Of a DNA stretch of 64,000 nt, positions 1-11,637 are shown piece after piece; position 1 is the first letter of the stretch; each line of letters begins with the position of its first letter. A model generated the notes under the pieces. The model searched no databases. It was not told the origin of the DNA and saw only the letters and a program-made list of their open reading frames with translations. The position numbers and the translations under genes are program-made. The stretch is from Physcomitrium patens (taxonomy: Eukaryota > Streptophyta > Bryopsida > Funariales > Funariaceae), in NCBI RefSeq assembly GCF_000002425.4, contig NC_037269.1:4539146-4603145 (forward strand). Direction: 5' to 3'.

Positions 1-3000
1 GGTACGTTCCTTGATATCAATGGCTACTGAATCTTTAATGGTCATAGCACGTACCTGGTTTAGGAAGTCAGCATCAAATGATACAATAGTAGCACAAAGT
101 TGAAATCTCTCTGGCTTCAATAACGTTGTACATTGTTGATCAAACGCTGCTTCTCCAGCCTTTGGTGCAAGATACGATCTCCTTGATAAAGCATCGGATA
201 GTCCTTGCTACCTTTCAGGTCAATAAGTGATAACAAAATCGAATCTAGATAGCGACATATTCCACTGAGCTTGACGCCGATTTAAAACTCGAGCCGTCAT
301 GAAATACTCCAAATTCTTGTGATCCGTATATACGGTTACTGGATGTGCAGCTCCTTCAAGAAAGTGACACCATTCTTCGAAAGAATCCACTATAGCAAGA
401 AGTTCCTTATCGTGGATCTCATAATTGATTTCAGCAGCAGAGAACTTTCGAGAATAGAATGCAACTGGATGGAGCTTCTTATCTTCACTCATTTGTGAAA
501 GTACAGCTCCCAAAGCAAAATCTGAAGCATCAGTTTCTAAATAGAAGGCCTTTGTAAAGTCTGGATGTACCAAAATTGGAGCTGTAGTAAATGCTGTCTT
601 CAAATCTTGAAACGCCTTCTCCGCCAAAGGTCTCCATTCCAACTTATCCTTTTATGTTAATCGAGTGAGAGGAGCAGCAACTTGAGAATAATTCTTGATG
701 AAGATCCGATAGAAGTTAGCAAAGCGAAGAAAGTATTGTACGTCTCTAACCGTCTTCGGAACCTCCCAAGATATGATTGCTTCTACTTTCTTGGGGTCCA
801 TCTTCAAACCTTCTGTAGTCGCAATGAATCCCAAAAATTCCATCTCCGTCTGGTAAAATAAACACTTTTCTAATTTGGCATATAGTCCTCGCTTGCGTAG
901 TTTCTCCAAGACCAAACGAACATGCTCCTCATGCTCTTCCTTATTTTTAGAGAATATTAGAATATCGTCCAAGTAGATGACAACAAAATCGTCGAGGTGT
1001 TCTCAAAAGATGTCATTCATCATATGTTGGAAAACCGCTGGAGCATTGGTAAGACCAAAAGGCATGACATTATATTCGAAATGACCATACCTTGTACGGA
1101 ATGTTGTCTTCCACTCATCTCCTTCCTTGATTCGTACGAGATTATAAGCTCCCCTTAGATCAATTTTTGTAAAGATCTTCGCACGTCCAAGTTGTTCTAA
1201 GAGACTAGAAATTAAGGGTAATGGGTAACGATTTTTCTTTGTTACCTTGTTGACGCCTCGATAGTCCACACACATCCGTAATGATCCATCTTTCTTCTTC
1301 ACAAATAAGATGGGTGCTCGAGCTGATGATTTTGAATGATGAATGAAGTTCTTGGCTAGATTCTCGTTGATGTACTTTCGTAATTCTACCAACTCCGTTT
1401 GCGATAGATTGTAGATTGGGCCAAAAGGTGGTTGTGCTCCTTCTTGCAAGTCTATGGCACAATCATATAGTCGGTGTTCCGGTAATATGTCGACGTTCTT
1501 CTTTTGAAACACGTCTTCAAAATCTTTATATTGCTCCGGTATACTTGTTGTTGAGATCTTCTCCTCGGTAGTTGGAGCCGCATAAATAACAAATGGAATG
1601 CCTTCCTTAGATGATCTTATAAACGCTCTTGCTCCAATGAATAAGGATTTCTTTTTTCGAGGTTTTTTACGAGGTTATTTCTTGGGTGGTTTTGTGGGAA
1701 AAGTCATCTTCCGCAACCTCCAATCTATTAATGGATTATGTTTTTCCAACCAAGAAAGACCAAGAATAATAGGATTTGATGGGGTTCTAATAATATTAAA
1801 AATAATATGACTACTATGGTCTTTAAACGTTACTTCTATAGGTTTTGATTCATGTGTGATGCTACCAGACAATAAAGGTCGCCCATCTATGACCTCAACA
1901 TGAACAGGTTTTGATTTTTGTACTAAAGGGATCTTATGACGCTTTGCAAATTCTTCGTCTAAAAAATAAGCAGATGCTCCTGAGTCTAGTAGTGCTAAGG
2001 TTCTCAATTTTTGAGGGCCGATAAATAGAGGGATTGTAAAACAAAGTGCAAGTTGGGCAGAAAGAAAGAAACCTGATTGTTGTTGGGATATTTCATTGTC
2101 CAGCCGCACGGTTCCTACTGTGGTTGGGCATCCTCGTTTTCCTGAACAAATACTCCCCTAGTCTTGATTATGCCTCGATTTTGCTTTTTGGGACAGTTTC
2201 CGACTTTGTGGCCTTCTCCACCGCAATACAAGCATAAATTTTCGTCCATACGTCGCTTTTTTTCTTCTATAGTAAGAGATTTGATACGTACCGCATCAAT
2301 TTGCATGTCTTCCACCTCTGAATGCGAATTCACACCGCTTGCCGACATAGTTGGAGCATGGCAAATTGTATGTTGTCTTGAGCGTTGGTCTTGGCGACGT
2401 TGGAATATGTGATTATCGCACTTCACAACTTGGCTAATGGCTTCATTGAGCGTTCGTGGATCAGGAAGAGTTAACAGCAAATCCTTCACATCATCTCTTA
2501 AACCCCAATAGAATTGACTCATCAACGCTTCTTCATCCTAATTGATGTCGCATACTAATTACCTGAAATTCGAAGCATAGACTGATGTAGAACGCATCCC
2601 TTGTCATAGCGACCGGATCTTTGTTGTAGCCCATCGAACTTTATCGTGTTCACCAAATGCTTCCACAAATGCTTTCAAAAAGGTTTCGAAGTTGTTTAAT
2701 ATGGATGATCGTTTCTCAAACAAAGGAGCAAACCATGATAGAGCTTGTCCCGTAAGTAAGGTTCCAACAAGCCCAACACGTGACTCCTCCGTTGGATATC
2801 GTTCGGGCTGTAAAACTGTTATCAACCTGATTTGATTGACGAATCCTCAAAACTTGGAATGTGTTCCATCAAACTTATCTGGAAGGCTAACTCGAGGCTC
2901 TTTATGTTGTAGAACTAGTGGTTCTTGTCGAACCTGAGGTAAAGTTGTTTCTCCAAGTGTCGAAATTTGAGGCTAGTGTAGTTTAGATTGTGCTATCCCA

Positions 3001-3183
3001 GATATTCCATCATTATGAAGCCTTGCCACCACTCCTTCAATCTCTGCAGTTCTTTGTGATAACGTAGCGAGGGCATTCATAATAGCATCTAACTTAGACT
3101 CCGAACTTTCTGCCATACTAATGTCTTGACCTCCGGCCATTCTAAAAGAAGGACAAAAATGACCCTATAAGAGGCAATATTGG

Positions 3184-3372
3184 TTTATAGGAGGGTAATC
3201 CACAACCTATAAAACGCCTTAAGAATTTCAAGAAGAGGGGTAATCTACTCTCTCTAAGAAGAATAAGACTCCAATATTGTAACAAAAGAAGTATCAGTTT
3301 AGAGGAGGGTAATCCGCAACCTCTAAAAAATGCTAGTATACCTTCAAGTAGAGGGGTAATCCACACTCTACT
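3184..3372 (-). other. Four leader stem-loops of element G
   Basis: Two tandem pairs of hairpins lie between the primer site and gag. Hairpin 1: stem TTTATAGG (3184-3191) with CCTATAAA (3206-3213) around a 14-nt loop. Hairpin 3: stem TTTAGAGG (3298-3305) with CCTCTAAA (3320-3327), also a 14-nt loop. The loops are AGGGTAATCC followed by ACAA or GCAA. Hairpin 4: stem AGTAGAG (3347-3353) with CTCTACT (3366-3372), loop GGGTAATCCACA. Hairpin 2 (about 3234-3251) is weak, with a 4-bp stem. Stem bases change in pairs while the loop stays constant. Comparable structures occur in A, B and D. Confidence 0.6.
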
Positions 3373-3407
3373 AAGAAAGAACTAGCTCTGATATTTCAAG
3401 TTAGTGC

Positions 3408-3418
3408 AGTCTCGACAA
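3408..3418 (-). other. Candidate self-primer binding site of element G
   Basis: Two bases inside the 5' LTR edge lies an 11-mer which in element sense reads TTGTCGAGACT. It is perfectly complementary to AGTCTCGACAA at the predicted 5' end of the element's own transcript (3556-3546). A tRNA primer site would be expected to start with TGG next to the LTR, and none does. See the matching sites in A, B, C and D. Confidence 0.65.
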
Positions 3419-3545
3419 ACTATCATGGACACAAAATATAGACTTGAAATCTAACAAGAAGTTCAAGAAGAAGTGGCAGAACTAGATTAAACAGATGAGT
3501 ACAAGAACAACACCAGAAAGGTGAGCTAGAACTCCAAGAGATGTG

Positions 3546-3588
3546 TTGTCGAGACTGAAGAACTCTTCAGCCTCGATTCCTATATATA
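3546..3588 (-). promoter_or_regulatory. TATA box and predicted RNA start of element G
   Basis: TATATATA lies at 3581-3588. About 32 bases downstream in element sense begins AGTCTCGACAA (3556 down to 3546), the predicted first 11 bases of the RNA. This 11-mer is the exact complement of the site next to the LTR at 3408-3418. An imperfect palindrome centred at 3562-3563 (CTGAAG / CTTCAG flanked by CGAG / CTCG) straddles the start. The start itself is predicted from spacing, not measured. Confidence 0.6.
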
Positions 3589-3599
3589 CTCCTACTTAG

Positions 3600-3970
3600 G
3601 AAGCTTCTCGAGCTACTTCTATTAACTAGGAAGCTTCTAGAAGGTTCCAGAGGCTTCTTTTCTAGAAGGTTCTAGAAACTTCTCGAGCTACTTCTATTAA
3701 CTAGGAAGCTTCTAGAAAGTTCCAGAGGCTTCCTTTCTAAAAGGTTTTAAAAACTTCTCGAGCTACTTCTATTACCTAGGAAGCTTCTACAAAGTTCTAG
3801 GGGATTCCTTTCTAGAAGCTTCTAGAAACTTCTCTTCTAGAAGGTTCCAGAGACTTCCTTTCTAGAAGCTTCTAGAAACTTCTCTCTAAAAGGTTCCAGA
3901 GGCTTCTCTTCTAGAAGGTTCCAAAGGCTTGTTTTCTAGAAGGTTCTAGAAACTTCTCTCTAAAAAGTTC
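3600..3970 (-). promoter_or_regulatory. Heat-shock-element array in the U3 of element G
   Basis: The U3 is built from alternating TTC and GAA triplets separated by exactly two bases, the consensus bound by heat-shock transcription factors. Runs of five perfect triplets lie at 3660-3682, 3860-3882 and 3934-3956. A run of ten triplets in 5-bp register, with one imperfect member, lies at 3810-3857. Further runs of about six lie at 3630-3657 and 3705-3732. The array stops about 15 bases upstream (in element sense) of a TATA box, so it sits where an enhancer should. Elements A, B, F and C keep only a short related palindrome, GAAGCTTC plus TTCTAGAA or variants, at the equivalent place. Heat-shock elements in an LTR are known from the Arabidopsis copia element ONSEN. 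Heat response here is an inference. Confidence 0.7.
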
Positions 3971-3990
3971 TAAGGAATATGTCCCTAACA

Positions 3991-4262
3991 GTGGCAACGT
4001 TCTATAAGACCTCCAAAAATGTGTTGATTTTCCATGACATGTATCTTAACTTGTAAGGCAAGCTTTTATATAGATGCCACATAATTAGATTGTTTTGTAA
4101 GCTACCAACACATGTAGCATGTAGTTAGCTTGTTGACCTAGTTTCTAACCTATCAATCAACTATAAATACATCTAAAAAGCTTCTAAGAAGCTTTTCTAG
4201 AAGGTATAATGAAATTAATCTATTTTTATGTACTTTTATCTATTTATATTATATAGAGAATA

Positions 4263-4308
<46 letters not shown>

Positions 4309-4314
4309 GTGATA
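3991..4314 (-). repeat. Element F left (3') LTR, right portion
   Basis: Matches the inner half of the F right LTR and of the A-E LTRs (GTGGC, then TTCTATAAGACC, then the GCTTCTAAGAAGC block). It ends CTGTGATA, followed by the pyrimidine-rich complement of the polypurine tract (TTACCTCTCCTTCT). An (AT)n microsatellite of about 37 bp lies at about 4268-4306. Confidence 0.75.
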
Positions 4315-4355
4315 TTACCTCTCCTTCTAAAAAGAAGTTCTACAAGGAGTGGTGA

Positions 4356-4583
4356 TCACATGTTGAAGAAGTCTAAGATGTAGTGAATTATTGTTGTCAC
4401 ATATTCTAATCTTTGTTTCCTTTGAAGGTAGTTGATAGGTCCTTTCAACCATTGGTAATGTCTTATTTCAAGGTAAAAAGACCACCATATTATTTGTTCA
4501 TTGTTAAAACCTTTATAATGTCTTTTAAACAAAAAATTTGTAATACCATCATGAATCATTCTTATTTCTAATAAAACCACCAA
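4356..4583 (-). pseudogene. Conserved small 3' frame, copy in element F
   Basis: 75-residue frame between the integrase/chromodomain region and the 3' LTR, in element sense. It shares NNEQI, HYQWLKGPINYLQR and the ending ILDFFNM with the equivalent frames in B, A, C and D. No known domain recognised. It ends about 40 bases before the LTR. Confidence 0.55.
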
Positions 4584-7500
4584 ATATTGAAAGTCTCTTT
4601 CTAGATTGTAATACCAAATGTGTTATATCTTCCCATCTATTCAAGGAAGATCATGTTATTTTTGAAGGTGTTCATCCTTATTTCGTTATCTTTAAGGCTG
4701 TGATAATATAATACCTTGTTTGATAAGTTAATAAATGATGGCTTTTGAATTGAATCTGCTAGCTGTTGCTTTTCTATCTTCTTAATACTACAATTATACA
4801 TAAATTACAAACAAGGATAAAAGATAAAATAAAATTTTTTCTAAATTATATTTCTTTTATAGCAAAGATTTATTATCCTTTATTTTGGTTTTGATGTTTG
4901 TTGTTGATGAAAAGCTTTGATCTTCTCTATTGCATTTGTAAGATTTTTTTTTGGCTCTCATTATGCATTCAATAATATCATATCCACACCAATGAATAAG
5001 ATATTCCAATCTAAATCAGTGTTGTCTTGAGACTAAGACTTCTTCTTCCTCAAATTCTTGGTTATTATCCACTTCTATAGAAGGCGGTGGTATTTGTCTT
5101 TTATTCGAGATATTCACTATCTTATATGGTTCTAATAGAGACATATGAAATACAAAATGGATTTTCATAGACTCCTATAAATATAATTGATAAATGACTA
5201 GATTGATTTATTGATAAATAAGAAATGATCCAAATTTATAATAATCCAATTTGTTACAAGGATAAATAGTTTTAATATTATGATAAAATAACCATACCTT
5301 ATCACCAATGTAGAAATGAGGTTGCTCATTATGATAAGCATGCAAGTTATTCTTTTATTGTTTTTGAGCCTCTTTTAGTTGTGCCTTCATTGTTGTATGT
5401 AATTTGGATAAATAATTTGCCAAATCTTCTAGTATAGGATTATCAACTTGTGAAAAGTAAAAAGCATCAAGTTATGGATGATAATCATAATTAGTAAAAA
5501 AAATATATATATATATATATTTATTACATAGAAGAATGTATCATGTTATTATAAGCAAATTCTACGAATAGCAAAAAAATTGTTTAATCATCTTATTGGT
5601 AGTTGATAGTGCACTTCAAAACTGCTCCAAAACTTAATTTATATGCTTTTTTTGTCTATTAATTTTCGGATGGAAAGCCAAAGATAGTTTTATGTCTACT
5701 TTTATAATCTTAAAAAGTATTTTTTAAAATCTTAATACAAATTAAGTTTTCCTATCCAATATAGTATCTTTGAACAATCCATAATAGCAATAGATTTCTC
5801 AACAAAAAACTTAGTTTTTTTTTCATGTGGGATAGCTTTTGTACATGGTATAAGATGTACCATCTTTGTGAAACGATCTAATATTACAAATATAGAGTCA
5901 TAAGAACTAAGACTAGAAGATTCATAATAAAATCCATAGAAACAAAAGACCATGGTTGTTCTAGAATGGATAATTATTGGAAAAGTCTATACAATTGATG
6001 ACGAGGAATTTTTTACCTTAAATAAATGTCACATGACTAAAAAAAGTCTTTCATTGCCTTCTCCATTTTTGGCCACTAAAAATCTTTATATATAAGTTCT
6101 AAAATCTTATTGGATCCAAAATATTTGGCTACTAAAAAGTCATGATGTATTTGAAGAACACATAAATATGCTTCTCATTCTGGAATATATAGGCATTCTT
6201 TGAAATTGAATAGGTTTTTTTTTAAGTTAAACTTGAAAGTATCATGAGACTTAGAAGAAAGGTTTTTGATATCATGAACAAGAGGATTAGAGGACATACT
6301 CGATTGAATTTATTTTACAAGGGCTGAATCAACAATCAATGTTGATTTTATTACTTGAAGATGAAAATGCTCCGGCTTCAAAAAAATCATTTTTTGTTGA
6401 TCAAAAGATGCATCTCTTTCTTTTGGTATAAGATAAGAACATCTAAATAGGATTTCGCATAAAACTTGTTATTTTTTTGATTAATAAGTGATCTAAAAAT
6501 CAAAACTTAACAAAGACATGCTCCAACAAACTTGGCAACAATTCAAAACATAAGTTGACATGAAGCATTCAATTTTCTTATGGTTAGTATAAATAGAGAC
6601 TAGATTAGAAGTGCCTTCTAAATAATGGCACCATTCTTGAAACAAATCTATAATTACAAGAAGTTCTTTGTTTTGAATTTTATAGTTGATCTTGGCTATT
6701 GAAAAAAAAATTGAATGAAAAGCTATTAGGTGAAGTTTATCATTGTTTCCCATTTGTAATAATGTAATACTCAAAGAAATTTCTAATGCATCTATTTTCA
6801 TAAAAAATAATTTAAAAAAGTCAATACCATAAAGGATTGGTATAGAAATAAAGGTTATCTTCAAAGCTTGAAATGCTACTTCTGCTTCTTGATTTGATTG
6901 AAGTTTATCTTTACAAATCAAACACAAAAGTGGAGCTGTAATTTCAGAGAAGTTTTTGATGAAGATCCGGTAGTAATTGGCAAATCTCAAAAAACATTAG
7001 ACATCTCTTACTTTTTTGGAGATCTTCCAATCTATAATAATTCGAACTTTTTTAGGATTCATTATAAATATATCATTTGAAATGATACATCTTAAAAAGT
7101 ACATCTAAGTAGTATGAAATACATACTTTTTATCTTAGCATAGGATTTCACAACTCTTAAATTTTGTAATATATAACAAATATGAAGTTTATGTTCTTCT
7201 ATATTCTTAAAATAAATTAAAATTTTATCTAGATAATAGACAATAAAGTCATCTAAAAACTCTCAAAAAACATCATTCATTAGATGTTAGAAAGCTTGTA
7301 GTGCATTTGTAAGTCCAAAAGGTATGATATTGTATTCAAAATATTCATACCTACTTCAAAATATAATTCAAAATACAAAATATAATCTTTCATTCATTTC
7401 TTTTTTTAATATGTACTATATTATATGTTTCTTATAGATCTATTTTTATATAGATCTTAGTTTGATTCAATTCATCAAGAAGTCTAGATATTAAAGATAG

Positions 7501-8068
7501 TAAGTATCTATTATTGATGGTGATTTTGTTGAATCCTCAATAATTGAGACACATCCACAATGATCCATTATTTTTTTATACAAATATAATTGGAGCTCAT
7601 ACTAGAAATTTGGAATGGCCAATAAAATTTTTGGCCAATTTTTTTCAGCCAATTCATTTTGTAATAAACTATAAGTCAATCCAAACAATAATTGAGCTCT
7701 TTCTTAAAGGTCAATTGAGCAATCAAAGGAATAATGTTCTGATAAAGTATTCACAAACTTCTTCTCAAAAACATCTTAAAAATCTTGATATTGACTTAAA
7801 ATACCAATTAAAGTCTTTTTATCATTAGAAATAGGTATAATATAAATGACATAAGATAATCCTTCTTTTGCAACATATAAAAAAGCTCTTATACCTATAA
7901 ATATAGGTTTAATTATACTAAACTTATGACTTTCTATTTGATCAACCATATTCTTAGTTATACTTTCAAAAAATTAAAAACTATAAAAAATCCAATTTAT
8001 TTTTGGATTATATTTTTTTAGCCATGATAAACCTAAAATGATTGAATTAGAAGGAGATCTAATGATAT

Positions 8069-8617
8069 TATCAAGGACATGAATCTCAAAGAAAGAAAAT
8101 CTTTAATACACTCTTCTTTTACTGAAGAGAACTAAAAAGTCACTCAAAAATGATATATTATTGAACTAAAATGGCTATTGCCAAAGACAAGAAGACTAGA
8201 AAGTCTTGGAATAAGATTAAGGACTTGGAATGCATTGACAATAGTGAAGAAGGGTTCACTATTGCCTCCATATATACTATCTAACTAAGAGCTACGTGGC
8301 GATGTCCTATAGGACCTCCAACATGTATTGACTTTGCTAGCCACATGTCTTATCTTGCAGGCAAGTTATTTATGTATACATCACGTAGTTGGCTTGTTCT
8401 ACAAACTACTACATGGAGATAACTTGTTCCATGAGCTATCAATATATGGTTAGCTTTTTGGCCAAGTTTCTAACCTACAAACACATCTAAAGTCAAAACC
8501 GCATCTATGAAGCTTCTAAGAAGTTTTTTTAGAAGACTTTATGAAATTATTCTATATTTATCTACTTCTACTTAATCATATAAGTAACTATTGAAGTAAA
8601 TATATATGTCCATGATA
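8069..8617 (-). repeat. 3' LTR of element B
   Basis: 549 bp, from TATCAAGGAC to CCATGATA, followed by the polypurine-tract complement TTATCCCCCTTTCTAG. It has a TATA box near 8270 and a U3/R palindrome AATAGTGAA (8240-8248) with TTCACTATT (8255-8263). On its left is element F protease sequence ending GATAT. Confidence 0.72.
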
Positions 8618-8658
8618 TTATCCCCCTTTCTAGAGATGAGTTCCATAAGGAGCGGTCT

Positions 8659-8883
8659 TCATATGTTGAGAAAGTCCAAGATTCGACAAATTATATTTGT
8701 TACATACTCCAATCTTTGCTCTCTTTGAAGATGGTTAATAGGTCCTCTCAACCATCTATAGTGTCCCATACGAGGGCGAGAAGACCACTCTATTATTTGG
8801 TAATTGTTGAGGCCTTCATAACTTCCTTCAAATAAAACATTTGGAACACCATCAGGAGTTGTTCCTACCTCTAATAAAATCAC
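8659..8883 (-). pseudogene. Conserved small 3' frame, copy in element B
   Basis: 74 residues with DGVPNVLFEGSYEGLNN, RWLRGPINHLQREQRLEYV and the ending RILDFLNI, close to the A and D copies. It lies between the chromodomain and the 3' LTR. Unknown function, no recognised domain. Confidence 0.6.
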
Positions 8884-11058
8884 TAAACATCAAGAGTCTC
8901 TTCCAAGGTCGTAATACCAAACACATTGTATCTTGCCATCTATTTGAGGAAAGACATGTCATTCTTAAGGATCTTCATCTCAATTCCGTCGTCTTGAAGG
9001 TTGTGACAATCGCAATGTTTCGTTGGATAAGTCCGCAAATGAAAGCTCTTGAGTTGAATCTACTAGTTGTTGGTGCTCCATCTCATCACAAATATACAAA
9101 AGCTACAATGACATATAGAAGGTAGAATGCTATTTTCCTTTGATCTTGTTTCTTTTATAGCAAAGGTTTGCTATTTTTCATCTTGGTTTTGATGGATGTT
9201 GTTGATGAAGGACTTCAACTTTCTTTGCTGCATTTGCAAGATTCTTTGATGGCTCCCATGTGCATTCACTAATATCATATCCGCACCAATGAACAAGATA
9301 TTTCAATCTATTTCAGCGCCACCTTGATTCTAAGACTTCTTCCACCTCAAATTCTTGGTTATTATCTACTTCTATAGGAAGAGGTGGCATTTGTCTTCTT
9401 CTCAAGATATTCACTATCTTATACGATTCCAAAAGAGACACATGAAATATAGGGTGGATCTTCATAGACTCCGATAGATGTAATCGATAGGCAACAGAAT
9501 TGATTTGTTCACAAATAGGAAAATGTCTGAGTCTACGATAATCTAATTTATTACAAGGATGAGTAGTCTTGATATTGTAACGAAGTAACCATACCTTGTC
9601 ACTCATATTATATTGTGGTTGTTCCTTGCGATAAGCATCCATGTTAGTCTTTTGTCGTTCTTGAGCTTCCTTTAATTATATCTTTATTGTTGTATGTAGC
9701 TCTAACAAGAGATTTGTTAAATCTTTCGCTGCAAAATTATCAACTTTTGAAAAGTCAAAAGTATCAAGATGTGGATGATAACCATAATTAGCAAAGAAAG
9801 GTGTTTGTTGAGTGGAAGAATGTATCAAATTATTATATGTAAACTCTGCCAATGGTAAAAGAGTTGTCCAATCATCTTGATGATAGTTAATGGTACATCT
9901 CAAATACTGCTCCAAAACTTGATTTATCTATTTTGTTTGTCCATCAGTTTGAGGATGAAAAGCTGAAGAAAGCTTTATATCCACCTTTAGAATCTTAAAT
10001 AGGATTCTCCAAAATCTTTATACAAATTGACTCCCCATATCTGATATAATATCCTTTGACAATCCATGATAGCAATAGATATTGTTAATGAAAAGCTTAG
10101 CTGTTTCTTCACTTGTGATAGATTTTGTACATTGTATAAAATGTGTCATCTTGGTAAAATGATCTATTATCACGAATATAGAATTATAAGAACCTGAGAT
10201 TGGAAGATCCATGATGAAATGTATAGAAACAGAAGACCATAGTTGTTCTAGAATGTGTAACGGCTGAAGAAGTTCGTAAGGTTGATGACGAGGAGTTTTT
10301 GATCTTGAGCAAATATTACAAGATTGTACAAAATCTTTAACTACCTTTCACATTTGCAGCCACCAAAAATCCTCGGATATTAGTTCCAAAGTTTTATTGT
10401 ACCCAAAGTATCCTACTGCTGGAAATTCATGACGAGCTTGAAGAACACGTAATCGAGCTTCACCTTCTAAAACTTATAGGCATCCTTCAAAATATAATAG
10501 ATTATTCTTGAATTCAAACTTGAAAGTATCATGAAACTTAGAGGAAGTATCATTGATATCTTGAATAAGAGGATGAGAGGACATGCTTGATTGAATTTGC
10601 TTCACAAATGTTGAATCAACAGTCAATGTTGATTGTATAGCTCGAAGATGAAAATGCTTGGACTTCAAGAGAATTGATCTATGTTGATCAAAAGATGCAT
10701 CTCCTTCTTTTGATGCAAGATAAGAACGTCTAGAAAGAGCATCCAATAGACCTTATTATTTTTTGGATCGATACATGATCTTAAAATTGAATCTAAATAA
10801 AGACATGCTCCAGCGAGCTTGACAATGATTCAAGATACATGTTGATATGAAGTACTCGAGGTTCTTATGGTTTGTATACATAATAACTAGATTCGAGGTG
10901 CCTTCTAGATAATGGCGCCATTCTTGAAATGAATCCATGATTGCAAGGAGCTCTTTGTGATGGATCTCATAATTAATCTCTATTGCTAAAAATTTCTTCA
11001 AATAGAAAGCTATTGAGTGGAGTTTGTCATCTGTTTCCATTTGTGACAACACGATACC

Positions 11059-11596
11059 TGTCAAGGACAAGAACTCGATGAAAAACAATTCAGACAAGTG
11101 AGCCTTCACTCAAAGAGAGGTAAATAAACAAATATATATATTGAAAGAGAAACTGGAATGGCTATTGCCAAAAGACAAGAAAACTAGAGACCCTTGAAAC
11201 TAGACTAGAAGCAAGAAAGGAGTTGACAAGAGTGAAGAGAGCTTCACTCTTGCCTCTATATATACTATCTAACTAGAAGCCACGTGGCGATATTCTATAA
11301 GACCTCTAATATGTGTTGACTTTCTAGGCCATATGTCTTTGCTTGCAAGGCAAGTTTTCTATGAGTGGACTACGTAGTTAGCTTGTCCTTCAAGCTACCA
11401 ACATGTGTGGCACATGGCTAACTTGTTGACCAAGTTTCTAACCTAAAAGTCAACTAAGGACTCCTATAAGGTCAAAGCAGCGTCTATGAAGCTTCTAAGA
11501 AGCTTTTCTAGAAGATATTGCATAATTAACCTACTTTTATCTACTTTTACATACTTTTATCGACTCTTGTAGGTAATTATATGTATATCCGTGACA
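11059..11596 (-). repeat. 3' LTR of element A
   Basis: 538 bp from TGTCAAGG to TCCGTGACA, TG...CA ends, preceded by ATACC and followed by TTATCCCCCCTTCTAG, the complement of the polypurine tract. It contains the TATA box, the U3/R palindrome near 11,240 and a heat-shock-like GAAGCTTC/TTCTAGAA block at 11,488-11,513. Confidence 0.88.
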
Positions 11597-11637
11597 TTAT
11601 CCCCCCTTCTAGGGACGAGTTCCACGAGGAGCGGTGA

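Larger units (their letters stand above)
1..3990 (-). mobile_element. Ty3/gypsy chromovirus-like element G, cut by the window edge
   Basis: Broken LTR retrotransposon on the minus strand, continuing left of the window. Parts from right to left: 5' LTR 3421-3990, leader about 3141-3420, gag about 2115-3140 with a CCHC zinc knuckle (LCLYCGGEGHKVGNC), protease about 1675-2109 (LLDSGAS active-site motif), reverse transcriptase about 652-1560 (DILIFSKN after the catalytic aspartates), RNase H about 220-651 ([15 protein letters not shown]), and the start of the integrase linker at 1-219. It sits inside the left LTR of element F: F sequence resumes at 3991 with GTGGC, the presumed target duplication, whose partner lies outside the window. 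G is a different subfamily from A-F, with its own LTR. Coding is interrupted a few times, so it is probably moderately young and not functional. The chromodomain end is not visible here; the chromovirus label rests on similarity to A, C and D. Confidence 0.85.
3421..3990 (-). repeat. 5' LTR of element G
   Basis: 570-bp LTR read on the minus strand. The right edge is fixed by the switch to element F LTR sequence at 3991 and by the ending CCTAACA. The left edge is placed at TATCATGG, two bases from the 11-nt primer-binding site, by analogy with elements A, C and D. It contains a long repeated U3 (about 3600-3970), a TATA box (3581-3588) and a short R-U5 (3421-3556). Three tandem copies of a 75-bp unit start with CTTCTCGAG at 3604, 3679 and 3754, followed by shorter related units up to about 3970. 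The matching 3' LTR lies outside the window, so no LTR age can be given. Confidence 0.75.

Noticed and set aside
3600-3970. CRISPR-like regular repeats
   Set aside because: The repeats have no unique spacers; they are tandem heat-shock-type units inside an LTR of a plant genome.
4356-4583. Envelope gene in the 3' position of the gypsy elements
   Set aside because: The small conserved frame has no signal peptide or membrane segment, so an envelope call is not supported.
8841-9125. Plus-strand frames inside the gypsy elements (also 11,820-12,014, 54,964-55,248, 51,088-51,330, 57,958-58,200)
   Set aside because: They recur only because they lie antisense to conserved element coding regions; codon pattern follows the minus-strand frames.
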